Source: Propionibacteriaceae bacterium (GTDB lineage: Bacteria > Actinomycetota > Actinomycetes > Propionibacteriales > Propionibacteriaceae). Taken from it: a stretch of 35,620 nucleotides of DNA. Positions within the stretch are counted from its first letter, which is position 1. The number at the start of each line of letters is the position of its first letter. The notes below the pieces were generated by a model. That model was not told the DNA's origin. It saw only the letters and a list, made by a program, of their open reading frames with translations, and did not search any database. Shown piece after piece: positions 6,986 to 15,123 of this stretch. A program made the position numbers and the translations under genes. The stretch spans positions 1-35,620 of the forward strand of contig JAUNUF010000017.1 of assembly GCA_030538315.1 (NCBI GenBank), given 5' to 3'.

Positions 6986-7789
6986 TTGAGAATGCAGCCG
7001 ACGGCGCTGGTGCTGGACGGGTGTCAGCATGAGTTGGATGATTTGGGGGTGGCGCTGATGCGCCGCGTATCCCGGCGGCTTCGCGCACACTTTGGCCAGA
7101 CCCCCTGCCCCCGGCCCATCCCTGAGGGCCCGCACTTCGTCTACGAGAATGCCCCTCACCTCTTTGGCCAGAGGACAGGGCGTGGGCCACTGCACGTCAT
7201 GCTGGATACCAATGTGTTCCTCGACCTTGCCGATCGCGCCCGAAGTATCTGGCTCGAGGATATTGAGGTAGATAGCAAGTATGGCGAGGAGCTTGAAGCG
7301 CTCCAACTCTTCATGGGGTTATGGGTGATCCGCGACATCCGCCTTCACCTGCCGGAGGCGCTCCGCTGGGACAGCAGGTCCATCTTGTCGGAGAAGCGGC
7401 GCGCAGAGCGCCGACGCGCCATTCGCGAATTTGATCTCGCTTTGCAGCTCGTCGGTGAATTCGATGTAAACCGGCAGGATAGGATCGGTGCCTACCGCGT
7501 CTTGAACAGATTGCTTGAGAGGGTGCCCGCAGGTGGTGACAGATCGATTGCGAGGGAGGCGATGAACTCGGGCATGCACGTCGTGCTGACCCGAGACGAG
7601 GGCTTCCTAAAGGCGAAGGCCAGTCTGCGGGTTGTTGGCATCATGGTCGCCAGCCCTCAGGACCTTCTAGAGATGCTGGTAGCGGCAGGTGCCTTTCACT
7701 GTCTGCTCCGCCCTGAGTGTGCATACTGGCCGTTGCCTGACCAGCATCGTACCTCGCACCTTGCGCGGCTGGCACAGATGATGGTCTGA
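6986..7789 (+). CDS. PIN-domain nuclease-like protein, island paralog 1, 267 aa
   Basis: The core from GPLHVMLDTNVFLDLADR (D74) through KYGEELEALQ (E101/E102), GGDRSIAREA (D185) and VVLTRDEGF (D204) has the four acidic positions of PIN-fold ribonucleases in the right order. About 70 residues precede the core. The C-terminus holds CLLRPECAYW, and PIN2 has a similar Cys pair. It is clearly paralogous to the protein at 10850-11539: GPL-V-LD-NV, EEL, LW--RDIR and LTRD align. Unlike VapC, it has no antitoxin-like gene beside it. The start is TTG at 6986 with GAGAGG 9 nt upstream; ATG at 6992 is the alternative. It faces the GHKL gene convergently. An RNA-cleaving effector is the likely role (inference). 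Confidence 0.7.
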   Translation: MRMQPTALVLDGCQHELDDLGVALMRRVSRRLRAHFGQTPCPRPIPEGPHFVYENAPHLFGQRTGRGPLHVMLDTNVFLDLADRARSIWLEDIEVDSKYGEELEALQLFMGLWVIRDIRLHLPEALRWDSRSILSEKRRAERRRAIREFDLALQLVGEFDVNRQDRIGAYRVLNRLLERVPAGGDRSIAREAMNSGMHVVLTRDEGFLKAKASLRVVGIMVASPQDLLEMLVAAGAFHCLLRPECAYWPLPDQHRTSHLARLAQMMV

Positions 7790-7822
7790 GGTGACAAGTG
7801 ACGGGATCGGCCCTGTCGCGCT

Positions 7823-7849
7823 CCAACCGAGCCGTTCTCGGACTTTTGG
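7823..7849 (+). terminator. Weak intrinsic terminator after the first PIN gene
   Basis: CCAACCGAG and CTCGG/TTGG can pair around a 5-nt loop (ccgtt), with TTTT at 7844-7847 after the main stem. It lies 34 nt beyond the stop of the PIN gene, in the 148-nt convergent gap before the GHKL gene. The stem is short, so this is tentative. Confidence 0.35.
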
Positions 7850-7937
7850 CAGGATCGAGATGGGACGGCCACAGTAGTCTGGCCTTACGAGAACCTAAGA
7901 ACTGCGCTGCCCAACTGTCACTCCTCGCGCCAGGACC

Positions 7938-9611
7938 TCAGGTGAGGACGGCTTCGTCGAGGCGGCGGCGGAGATGGGACAAGAGGCTTAGCGCGTCTAG
8001 GCAGTCTTGGTGGCTGATGACGCCCAACGACTTGATTGTCTCCAGTGCCTCGTGGGACAGCGGGTTGCGGAAAGCAGACCAGATCGCCTTCGATAGCTCA
8101 CGTTGTCCATTCTCAAGGTTTCTGGCTGTGGGGCCGGAGATGCATGGGTTGCCGGAGCGAAAGCGGTTGGTGAAATTGAGCCGAGGGGAGTTCCCTTCAC
8201 CGAGGGCTTTGCCCCAGAGGGAGTCTTCCGCATCGTCAGGCAGCTTAGCTGCTGCCCGAAGATCGGCGACGTATTGCTTACAAGCCTCGAGCAGGGCTTG
8301 ATAGTAGTCGCCGGATTTGAAGTATGTTGCGCTCGCTCCCTGGATGCTTGGGTGGAGGTGGCGCCAGATCAAGTCCGCATACGGTGGCGCGATGCCCTTG
8401 AGGCTCCTGACTGCCTTTCCGCGGTCCTCATCGCTCATATCCGTCTCGTCGGACTCGATGATCTTGATGAGATCGCGAAGGGGCTCCTTCTCGGGGCCTT
8501 TCACCGTGTCTGCCCAGTTGTCTGGGTCGATTCCGACCTGATCCTCCAGCTGTTTCCGTTTCTTGGCCGCCCGCAGTTGCTTGCGTGACTGAGCAATCTC
8601 TTCGACCATCCCCTTAAGCATCTTCCGGATTTTCGCTGCCTCGGGTTGGTCCCAGTTCACAGCCCGGCGGTCGGTGGCGACTACGTCGGGCTTGATTGCG
8701 TCGAGGTCGTCGACCGCGACGTAGCCCGTCAGGTACGCGTAGGCATAACTAGAGTCAGAGGCTCCGAAGAACTCTGGCTCGTTCACAAGCCTCCCGTTAG
8801 CATAAACCGCGACCCCCCGCATAGCAGTGGGAAGCGGCTTCTCGGCTGCCACGACTCTGCCGGTTGCCCCTATGACCCCTGGCTTGTCGGAGTTCTCGGG
8901 TAAGTCGTTAGGGACCGACCACGCGAACTCCTCCGCAATGGTAGAAAGCCGTAGTTCGCGTGTGACAGGAATTTCTGACCCGTCGCGGCCGATCACCTTC
9001 AGGTGAACCTCGTTGTCACCGTAATGAAACAGGCGGGAAAGAGCCTCCGCGAGTTCGGACGGAGAAATATCGCTTGTACGGGTGAGCTTGGAGACTCTTA
9101 CGGATGTCCCGTGGGCCGCGGCCTCGGCTGGTGTGGACTTTGATTCCGGTTGGTAGTCCCCGTCGTTTGTGCCGATAAGATCCGCCCAATCCATGGATAC
9201 ATGGAGCCTTAGGCCCTCCCCCCTCCGGGTTGTGGAAACCTCGATCTGATGGCCGATACCGAACAGGGCTAGTTTGCCCAGCCCCTTCTTTCCGGAGACC
9301 GTGCGCTTCCCACTCTCCGACTTAGCTGTCGTCGCAGACCCCCGTCTGTTACGACCAATTCTCAGATACTTGTCGCGAACGTCATCTCGTGACATGCCGT
9401 GCCCATTGTCGTCGACCACGATGTGCTGCGTTACGCCACTGCCGACGACGCGAACGCAGATCTCCGTGGCGTCTGCGTCGTAGGCATTCGCCACAAGTTC
9501 AGCGACTGCGTTTGGGAGCCTTGAGTACATGTTTGATCCCAAGTGCTCGATCGTGTGGGGGTCGAACTTGAGGACCAGTGGGCTGTCGTCCGGTGAGGGT
9601 GCGCGCTTCAT
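7938..9611 (-). CDS. MORC/MutL-like GHKL ATPase with C-terminal Ymh (HEPN-like) domain, 557 aa
   Basis: The N-terminal GHKL ATPase has the N box ELVANAYDAD (E38, N42), G1 DDNGHGM (67-73) and G2 GKKGLGKLALFGIG (107-120), as in MutL, Hsp90 and prokaryotic MORC-like proteins. An S5-like transducer probably follows, then a charged segment (about 350-400). The last 120 residues resemble the TIGR02391/Ymh family and end in FRNPLSHE, an R-x4-H motif (R515, H520) found in HEPN RNases. Prokaryotic MORC relatives typically sit in restriction-modification loci with Z1/SF2 proteins and methyltransferases, as here. The gene is 16 nt downstream of a cytosine methyltransferase. ATP-driven clamping on foreign DNA coupled to RNA cleavage is my inference. 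Confidence 0.8.
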   Translation of the reverse strand: MKRAPSPDDSPLVLKFDPHTIEHLGSNMYSRLPNAVAELVANAYDADATEICVRVVGSGVTQHIVVDDNGHGMSRDDVRDKYLRIGRNRRGSATTAKSESGKRTVSGKKGLGKLALFGIGHQIEVSTTRRGEGLRLHVSMDWADLIGTNDGDYQPESKSTPAEAAAHGTSVRVSKLTRTSDISPSELAEALSRLFHYGDNEVHLKVIGRDGSEIPVTRELRLSTIAEEFAWSVPNDLPENSDKPGVIGATGRVVAAEKPLPTAMRGVAVYANGRLVNEPEFFGASDSSYAYAYLTGYVAVDDLDAIKPDVVATDRRAVNWDQPEAAKIRKMLKGMVEEIAQSRKQLRAAKKRKQLEDQVGIDPDNWADTVKGPEKEPLRDLIKIIESDETDMSDEDRGKAVRSLKGIAPPYADLIWRHLHPSIQGASATYFKSGDYYQALLEACKQYVADLRAAAKLPDDAEDSLWGKALGEGNSPRLNFTNRFRSGNPCISGPTARNLENGQRELSKAIWSAFRNPLSHEALETIKSLGVISHQDCLDALSLLSHLRRRLDEAVLT

Positions 9612-9627
9612 TCGATGGGTCTTCGGG

Positions 9628-10752
9628 TCAGGCAGTAGGGAAAGCGAGCATCAGATGCTGTCCGATGGCTTGACCGAGTGGGACCGGAACGGCGTTGCCA
9701 ATCTGGCGTGCAATCGATGTCTTCGACCCGACCCATCTATAGGTGTCTCGAAATCCCTGAAGGCGGGCGGCTTCGTGATGGGTAATAGCTCGTGGCTCGG
9801 AAGGGTGCAGGTAGCGTCCCTTTTCAGGTTTGAAGAACTCGGTCCGGATTGTTACAGATGGCCGGTCCCACCAGAGTCGCCCCATCACGTCAGCCGAGCC
9901 ACTAGTGTGCTTGCGCCAACACGGCGCTTTCAAGTGTTCTGGCAGTTTGAATCGATTCTCGCCTTCCCCAATGTAAGAAAAGCGTTCTAATGATATCTCC
10001 TCGTAGTGGCGTGTGATGTGGAGTTCGTCGGATCGGTAGGGGCCAGCCAGGACTCCTCCGCCAAACTGATGCGTTCTGTCCGGCAGATTCTGCACTTGGA
10101 CTTCCGGCGGAAGGTTGCGGAGAGCGCTCCGTACGGTCTTCCAGTCCGAAGGGTCCTGGAAGGTGCCTGCTACTTCGGGGAATCCAGGGAATGGTAGATC
10201 GCGATGATGACCGATCAGAATAACCCTTTTGCGGAGTTGAGCCGTCCCGTATTCCGCAGCATTCAGGATTCTTGCTTGGAATGTGTAGTCGCGCAGATTC
10301 CCGCCGGGGAGACATAGTTCTTCGAACTGATTGAACTGGGGCGAAGTCAGAAAACGTGGGACATTTTCAAGGACAAAGAACTGCGGCTGGGCTTTCAGGA
10401 TGGTGTCGGCGTAGTATTTCCATAACTGGTTGCGCTTGTCGTGAACGTCCTTCTTGCCAAGTGCGGAGAATCCCTGGCATGGCGGGCCTCCGATGATGAG
10501 GTCAGCGGAAGGAACATCCTCGACCTTGATCCAATCTTCGATGGCCCCAGTGAAGACAGTGTGCTTGCCGTGGTTCGCCTCGTATGACGCGGCAGCGTCG
10601 ACGTCAAGCTCCACGGCTCGAACGGTGGAATATTTGTGCGTGGCGGCTCGCGTGGCTGAGGCGCGAGCAAGCCCTTCGCTGAGCCCTCCCGCCCCGCTGA
10701 AAAGATCGAGTACACGAATCTCGGCCCGAGAAGTTAACCGAGAACTCACCAT
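9628..10752 (-). CDS. DNA (cytosine-5-)methyltransferase 1, 374 aa
   Basis: A C5-cytosine methyltransferase with motif I DLFSGAGGL (16-24), motif IV GGPPCQGFS with nucleophile C92, motif VI ENVP (129-132), motif VIII QLRKRVILIG and motif X QIGNAVPVPLGQ. The target-recognition region lies between VIII and X. It methylates cytosine at an unknown site and should protect host DNA from the island's nucleases. It is first of a minus-strand pair with the GHKL-HEPN gene. The ATG at 10752 lies only 8 nt after a TAAGGT -10-like box (10766-10761), so the mRNA is nearly leaderless. It is only distantly similar to the second methyltransferase at 11801, so the two probably have different sites. Confidence 0.92.
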   Translation of the reverse strand: MVSSRLTSRAEIRVLDLFSGAGGLSEGLARASATRAATHKYSTVRAVELDVDAAASYEANHGKHTVFTGAIEDWIKVEDVPSADLIIGGPPCQGFSALGKKDVHDKRNQLWKYYADTILKAQPQFFVLENVPRFLTSPQFNQFEELCLPGGNLRDYTFQARILNAAEYGTAQLRKRVILIGHHRDLPFPGFPEVAGTFQDPSDWKTVRSALRNLPPEVQVQNLPDRTHQFGGGVLAGPYRSDELHITRHYEEISLERFSYIGEGENRFKLPEHLKAPCWRKHTSGSADVMGRLWWDRPSVTIRTEFFKPEKGRYLHPSEPRAITHHEAARLQGFRDTYRWVGSKTSIARQIGNAVPVPLGQAIGQHLMLAFPTA

Positions 10753-10760
10753 GCCACATA

Positions 10761-10766
10761 ACCTTA
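10761..10766 (-). promoter_or_regulatory. Candidate -10 box for methyltransferase 1
   Basis: TAAGGT on the minus strand ends 8 nt before the ATG at 10752. No convincing -35 box is visible. The 97-nt gap to the divergent PIN gene (start 10850) must hold promoters for both directions. Confidence 0.35.
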
Positions 10767-10849
10767 CCGGGCCACTCGCACGAATGTGAGCTCCGAAACT
10801 CGTACGTGCCCCGCCAATTTCGCAGGTTCGATGGCCTTAGGCTTGCATC

Positions 10850-11539
10850 GTGCTACATCAGATTTCGGGCGAGGGCGGATTGGGCTTCTGTCACAGGGCT
10901 CTCCCCAGTCTCCTGCCTCGGGGCTACCACGGTCCACTTGTCGTGTCCTTGGACTCAAACGTGCTAATCGATTTCCAGAAGCACGGAAACGGCCTGATGG
11001 ATGATGACGTACGCGTCAGTGAGGCAAGGTACGCGGAGGAACTGAATTGCCTGGGGTCCTTGCTCGATCTCTGGATGCTGAGGGACATCCGTTTCGTGAC
11101 TACGCGACGCGCCGGTACAGATGCCAAGCGTGGCATGACTGGGTTTCAGGACGTGATCGAAGGTCTCGCGGAAGCTATTGCATTTCAGTATGCCGACTGG
11201 GGGTTCCCCGCGCCATCGCGCTCCGATCCCAACTCAGTTGGAGATGAGCGCGGCCTGCCGGATGGGGCGGATCGGGATCTCCTGCTGGAAGCGCAGGCTG
11301 TGGGGGCCCATGTTTTCCTAACTCGGGACCACAAGGTTCTCCGACGTGCAGCGATGACGGGGCCTCGGTTGCGCATCGCGGCTCCGAGTGGCCTCGTCGA
11401 GGAGTTGCATCGGTCCGGCGTCACCATGCTTGGGGGTGGCCTGTGCAGTGAGCCTGACTGCCCGCATGCGTTGACGACGCCTCTGTTGCCCGATATTGGA
11501 AAGTGGGGCCCGTTGCTGGCGTGCTTTCAAGACCGGTGA
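10850..11539 (+). CDS. PIN-domain nuclease-like protein, island paralog 2, 229 aa
   Basis: GPLVVSLDSNVLIDF (D35), YAEELNCL (E63/E64), GADRDLLLEA (D141, D143) and HVFLTRD (D160) give the four acidic PIN positions. It aligns along its length with the protein at 6986-7789, including LW-LRDIR after the second motif and a Cys-containing tail (LCSEPDCPH). It has a shorter N-terminus and different residues between the second and third motifs. The start is GTG at 10850. It is divergent from methyltransferase 1 and codirectional with methyltransferase 2, with a 261-nt gap. No antitoxin partner is seen. Predicted metal-dependent ribonuclease; its role in the island is inferred from position only. Confidence 0.7.
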   Translation: MLHQISGEGGLGFCHRALPSLLPRGYHGPLVVSLDSNVLIDFQKHGNGLMDDDVRVSEARYAEELNCLGSLLDLWMLRDIRFVTTRRAGTDAKRGMTGFQDVIEGLAEAIAFQYADWGFPAPSRSDPNSVGDERGLPDGADRDLLLEAQAVGAHVFLTRDHKVLRRAAMTGPRLRIAAPSGLVEELHRSGVTMLGGGLCSEPDCPHALTTPLLPDIGKWGPLLACFQDR

Positions 11540-11698
11540 CACTCTGCCCCCGGTTGTGATTCGGGCCGTTGGGCTGCGCTCCGGCGGTGGTTGTGGAAGG
11601 TGTGTGCGTCTGCTTGGTCGCAACAGAGAGAGCCGAAGCTGAAGCGGCGCCATCCGGAGAGGCTGCAACAAGACGGGATTTAGATCATTGTGGCGATT

Positions 11699-11722
11699 AT
11701 GAGTTACAATTGCGTAACTCAT
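11699..11722. promoter_or_regulatory. 24-bp dyad (9-6-9) upstream of methyltransferase 2, overlapping a -10 box
   Basis: ATGAGTTAC and GTAACTCAT are perfect 9-bp inverted arms around AATTGC. A -10-like TACAAT (11705-11710) lies inside the dyad on the plus strand; no good -35 is seen. It is 78 nt upstream of the ATG at 11801. This is the pattern expected of an operator that holds the methyltransferase-Z1 operon in check. No controller protein is encoded nearby, so the ligand could be a methyltransferase itself or a host regulator. Confidence 0.6.
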
Positions 11723-11800
11723 GGCTGACAGGTGCCGATTCTGCTGGCAGAATAGCCAAAATGACGTCGCCCTGCACGTACAGAACGGTGGTACTGAGGG

Positions 11801-13186
11801 ATGGGCTCTAGCTCCAGAGGCTTCAAGTTCGTCGACCTCTTCGCAGGATTGGGCGGTTTCCATGTCGCCTTGTCACAACTCGACGGCCGCGGGGTGTTCG
11901 CGGCTGAGTGGGAGCCTGCACTCAAGGGTCTGTATGAGTCGAACTTTGGCATTAGGCCGTGGGGTGACCTCAACGAACTCGAAAGTGATACTGACATCCG
12001 GCGCGAGATCCCTGATCACGAGGTGTTGACCGCAGGGTTTCCTTGCCAGCCGTTCTCGAAAGCTGGCGATCAGATGGGTTTTGCCGACACTGCCCAAGGA
12101 AACTTGTTCTTCAAGGTCTACGACATCCTGCGGGTCCGGCGGCCCCGCCGCTTCATCTTGGAGAATGTGCCCAACATCCTCCAACATGATGAAGGCCGTA
12201 CCCAGGCGACGATAGTCAGGATGCTCGAAGATCTTGACTATGACGTGAAGGTCGCGCGGTTCTCACCGCATGAGTTCGGCATCCCGCAAGTGCGGGACCG
12301 CGCTTACTTCGTTGGCTCACTGGATGGTCTTGATCAATTCGACTGGCCGACCAAGCACAAGGACCCCACAGACATCACTTCCGTGCTTCGCCACGACGTA
12401 CCCGCGCAGCGTCCGATCCCGGAACTGACCTTGCGGGCCATCGACATGTGGGGAGACTTCCTGCGCCGCTCGCCAGCTTCGCTGAAGATGCCGTCCTTCC
12501 CGATCTGGGCGATGGAGTTCGGTGCGACCTATCCCTACGAGGATGAGACACCGCCCGGTATTTGGGACCGACGGCCGAGGTGGGGGCTCCGAAACATGGG
12601 CGTCAGGGGCAGCTTCGGCTTCGAGCTCGAGGTGCCGGTCGACCAGCAGAAGGAACTGATCCCTAGCCATTCGCGTCGTGTTGGCGACCACCAGTTCCCT
12701 CGGTGGAAGCGGAACTTTATCCGGCAGAACCGCGAATTTTACCGAGAGAACCGCTCGTGGGTTGATCCCTGGATGAACCAGTGGCAGCCCTGGGACTTTC
12801 CCTCGAGCTTTCAGAAGATGGAGTGGAACGCACAAGGGGAGGAGCGTGACATCGACAACTTCGTCCTTCAGATCCGCGCGTCTGGTTTGCGCATCAAGCG
12901 CCCTTCCACCGCACCCAGCCTCATCGCATTCACCCAGACCCAGGTGCCGATCCTTGGAGCGAATCTAACCGGTGAGCGCCGTTACATGACGCCGTCCGAG
13001 TGCGCGCAACTCCAGAGTCTTGGGGATATTCAGTTGCCGGCTTCTGACTTGGACGCATACAAGGCGCTTGGAAACGCCGTTAACGCGCGTGTGGTTAGGG
13101 CGATTGCTGAGAAACTCTTGGAGGGGCTCAACTTCCCTTCCCCTGCCACCGTCGACAACCTCAAAGCACTGGGAGCTACTGCGTGA
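11801..13186 (+). CDS. DNA (cytosine-5-)methyltransferase 2, 461 aa
   Basis: An M.HhaI-like enzyme: motif I DLFAGLGG (12-19), motif IV GFPCQPFSKAG (C82), motif VI ENVP (121-124), motif VIII QVRDRAYFVG, then a long target-recognition region (about 190-390). The end has LTGERRYMTPSECAQLQSLG and motif X KALGNAVNARV. It modifies cytosine at an unknown site. The ATG at 11801 is the first start after an in-frame stop at 11795; GAGGG abuts it too closely to be a good ribosome site. It is the first of four genes read as one operon, and its stop overlaps the next start (GTGA). It is probably the protective activity paired with the DUF262, Z1 and DUF4420 proteins. Confidence 0.92.
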   Translation: MGSSSRGFKFVDLFAGLGGFHVALSQLDGRGVFAAEWEPALKGLYESNFGIRPWGDLNELESDTDIRREIPDHEVLTAGFPCQPFSKAGDQMGFADTAQGNLFFKVYDILRVRRPRRFILENVPNILQHDEGRTQATIVRMLEDLDYDVKVARFSPHEFGIPQVRDRAYFVGSLDGLDQFDWPTKHKDPTDITSVLRHDVPAQRPIPELTLRAIDMWGDFLRRSPASLKMPSFPIWAMEFGATYPYEDETPPGIWDRRPRWGLRNMGVRGSFGFELEVPVDQQKELIPSHSRRVGDHQFPRWKRNFIRQNREFYRENRSWVDPWMNQWQPWDFPSSFQKMEWNAQGEERDIDNFVLQIRASGLRIKRPSTAPSLIAFTQTQVPILGANLTGERRYMTPSECAQLQSLGDIQLPASDLDAYKALGNAVNARVVRAIAEKLLEGLNFPSPATVDNLKALGATA

Positions 13187-15120
13187 CCGACTACATCGAA
13201 CACGAGGATGATGAACTGACCGAGGAAGACCCACGCCTGCAGTTGCTAGATGGCCTGGCTGAGGGGATGGCTGGACTGTCGGAGGCTGCGGACACACCAA
13301 ATGGTGTTCCTTCAGTGTCTTCGACTTTCAGCGTCGGTGATGTTGATTTCTCGTCGGATGCTTGGATGAACCAGTTGGCCGACATTCAGGGCTGGCTGAG
13401 CTTTAGCGAGGATCTTCCACTCGCGAGCGGAGAAGCGTTTCTCCAGGTGCTCATGAATGAACTCAACTTGGATTCCACCGACATCCTTGACTCTGCGACA
13501 GCGAGCCCGCCGCTGAGCGTGCGCGCGCTGGAACGCCTGAGTCAGCGTGTCGACACTGCGGTGAAGCTGCAGGCGGACTTCCTTGAGGAGTTGGACGCCA
13601 AGGGGACAACCCGCTCCACGGCCACTCAGTCATGGGCAGACGCTTGGGCGGAGGCTGAAGCAGATGACGAGGTCGTCAGCCCCGAGCCGGTGACGGCAAA
13701 AGCCGCGGTCTGGCCCATTTTCCAACTCACCAAGAAGTCACCGAACCTCACGCCGTCGTACCAGCGCGGTGATGTTTGGCGGAACGGCGATCGACAGTCC
13801 CTCATGGAGTCGATCCTCCGGGGCGTTCCGCTGCCTTCGGTCATCCTGCTTCGCACAGGCTCCTCCACCCCGCACGAGGTCGTCGACGGCAAGCAGCGGC
13901 TCACCGCAATCCTCCGATTCGTGGGCAAGCATCCTGTAGCAAAGCAGGTAGTCGCGGAAGTCTCCGGCCGGCATGTCGGGAAGCGTTTCAACGAGCAGGG
14001 CAAGCTCGACGACCAAGGTGACCGGACGTTAGCGGACCTTTTCAATGATGACTATCCGGCATTCCGACGCGCATGGAAGGCGTTGGAGGGCTACGTCCTC
14101 AATGCCAGCGATGAGAATAACTTCTACTTCCCCTACAAGCTGCGCACGACGGGTGACGGTGGTTTGGTTGGGCCTCACCTTGAACCCTTACGCGGGAAGT
14201 ACTACACCCAGATCAAGCAGAACGAGATCAACGTTGCGGGTCAGCAGCTGACTGTGGAGGCCCTGTTCGAGGATGTTGTGGAGTACACAATTCCCGTCAT
14301 TGAATACACTCAAGCCACTCAGGCCCAGATCCACGAAGTCTTCCGTCTGTACAACAAGCAGGGCGTCCACCTCAATGCAGAAGAGATCCGCAACGCGGTC
14401 TACCACGAGGTCGAGTTGACGCGTGCGACGCTCGCGGCGGCCGGTGATGCAGATCCCAACACCCCTGTCGCTGAAATAGCCAAGTCGCTGGCCGGGATAC
14501 CCAATCTCAGCCACCTAGGTGACGCCCTCAAGAACTACGGTTTCGGAGACACCCGCTACAAGCGCACCAAGGTTCTTGCATGGGTGATATCTGTGCTGGT
14601 TCACGACACCGGCGAGAAGGACCTTGCCTCCACGGCGCGCAACATAGACCAGTTGCTGAACACGATCCGGGATAATCCGTCACACCCGCTGGCGGAGTCG
14701 TCGACGTTGACCAAGCTATTCGCGCTCCTAGTCGACGCCGTAGAACTGCACGCGTCACATGATGAGTTGTGGTCCGAACAGTTCATGGATGGCGGGAAGG
14801 GCGTCAAGTGGCAGGAGCTTCAGTTGGTGGGCTCACTCGTAGGCATTGCCATGGCCCTAGCTGCGTCGCCCCATGACGTCGAGGATCGAATCGAAGCGAA
14901 TGCGGCGGCAATCCGCGCGGCAACTGAAGAATCGAAGGTTTGGGAGCGCCCAGCTAAGACGCAGACCAAGACCCAATGGGACTACATCGCCAGGATCAAC
15001 AAGAGCTTGCTCGAACTCTTGGGCATTGACCCCGCTCTAGCTGCCGATGCAATCCGCCAGCAGTTCGGGTCATCGGGGTATGCGTCCCTCCAGCGAATGC
15101 TCATCCCACCAAAGAGTTGA
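13183..15120 (+). CDS. DUF262-family protein (GmrS/ParB-like), 645 aa
   Basis: The first 170 residues are acidic and helical. The DUF262 domain follows, with PSYQRGDVWR at about 190-200 and the family hallmark DGKQR at 235-239 inside EVVDGKQRLTAILRF. DUF262 is the N-terminal half of type IV enzymes such as GmrSD, where this motif belongs to a nucleotide-dependent module. I see no DUF1524 HNH domain at the C-terminus (helical, charged, ends MLIPPKS), so it is GmrS-like only and would need another protein for cutting. The GTG start overlaps the methyltransferase 2 stop by 4 nt. It lies 3 nt before the Z1 gene, implying a joint complex. Confidence 0.82.
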   Translation: MTDYIEHEDDELTEEDPRLQLLDGLAEGMAGLSEAADTPNGVPSVSSTFSVGDVDFSSDAWMNQLADIQGWLSFSEDLPLASGEAFLQVLMNELNLDSTDILDSATASPPLSVRALERLSQRVDTAVKLQADFLEELDAKGTTRSTATQSWADAWAEAEADDEVVSPEPVTAKAAVWPIFQLTKKSPNLTPSYQRGDVWRNGDRQSLMESILRGVPLPSVILLRTGSSTPHEVVDGKQRLTAILRFVGKHPVAKQVVAEVSGRHVGKRFNEQGKLDDQGDRTLADLFNDDYPAFRRAWKALEGYVLNASDENNFYFPYKLRTTGDGGLVGPHLEPLRGKYYTQIKQNEINVAGQQLTVEALFEDVVEYTIPVIEYTQATQAQIHEVFRLYNKQGVHLNAEEIRNAVYHEVELTRATLAAAGDADPNTPVAEIAKSLAGIPNLSHLGDALKNYGFGDTRYKRTKVLAWVISVLVHDTGEKDLASTARNIDQLLNTIRDNPSHPLAESSTLTKLFALLVDAVELHASHDELWSEQFMDGGKGVKWQELQLVGSLVGIAMALAASPHDVEDRIEANAAAIRAATEESKVWERPAKTQTKTQWDYIARINKSLLELLGIDPALAADAIRQQFGSSGYASLQRMLIPPKS

Positions 15121-15123
15121 GCC

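Noticed and set aside
6986-11539. VapBC toxin-antitoxin modules for the PIN proteins
   Set aside because: VapC is shorter (about 130 aa) and paired with a small antitoxin; neither PIN gene has such a neighbour.
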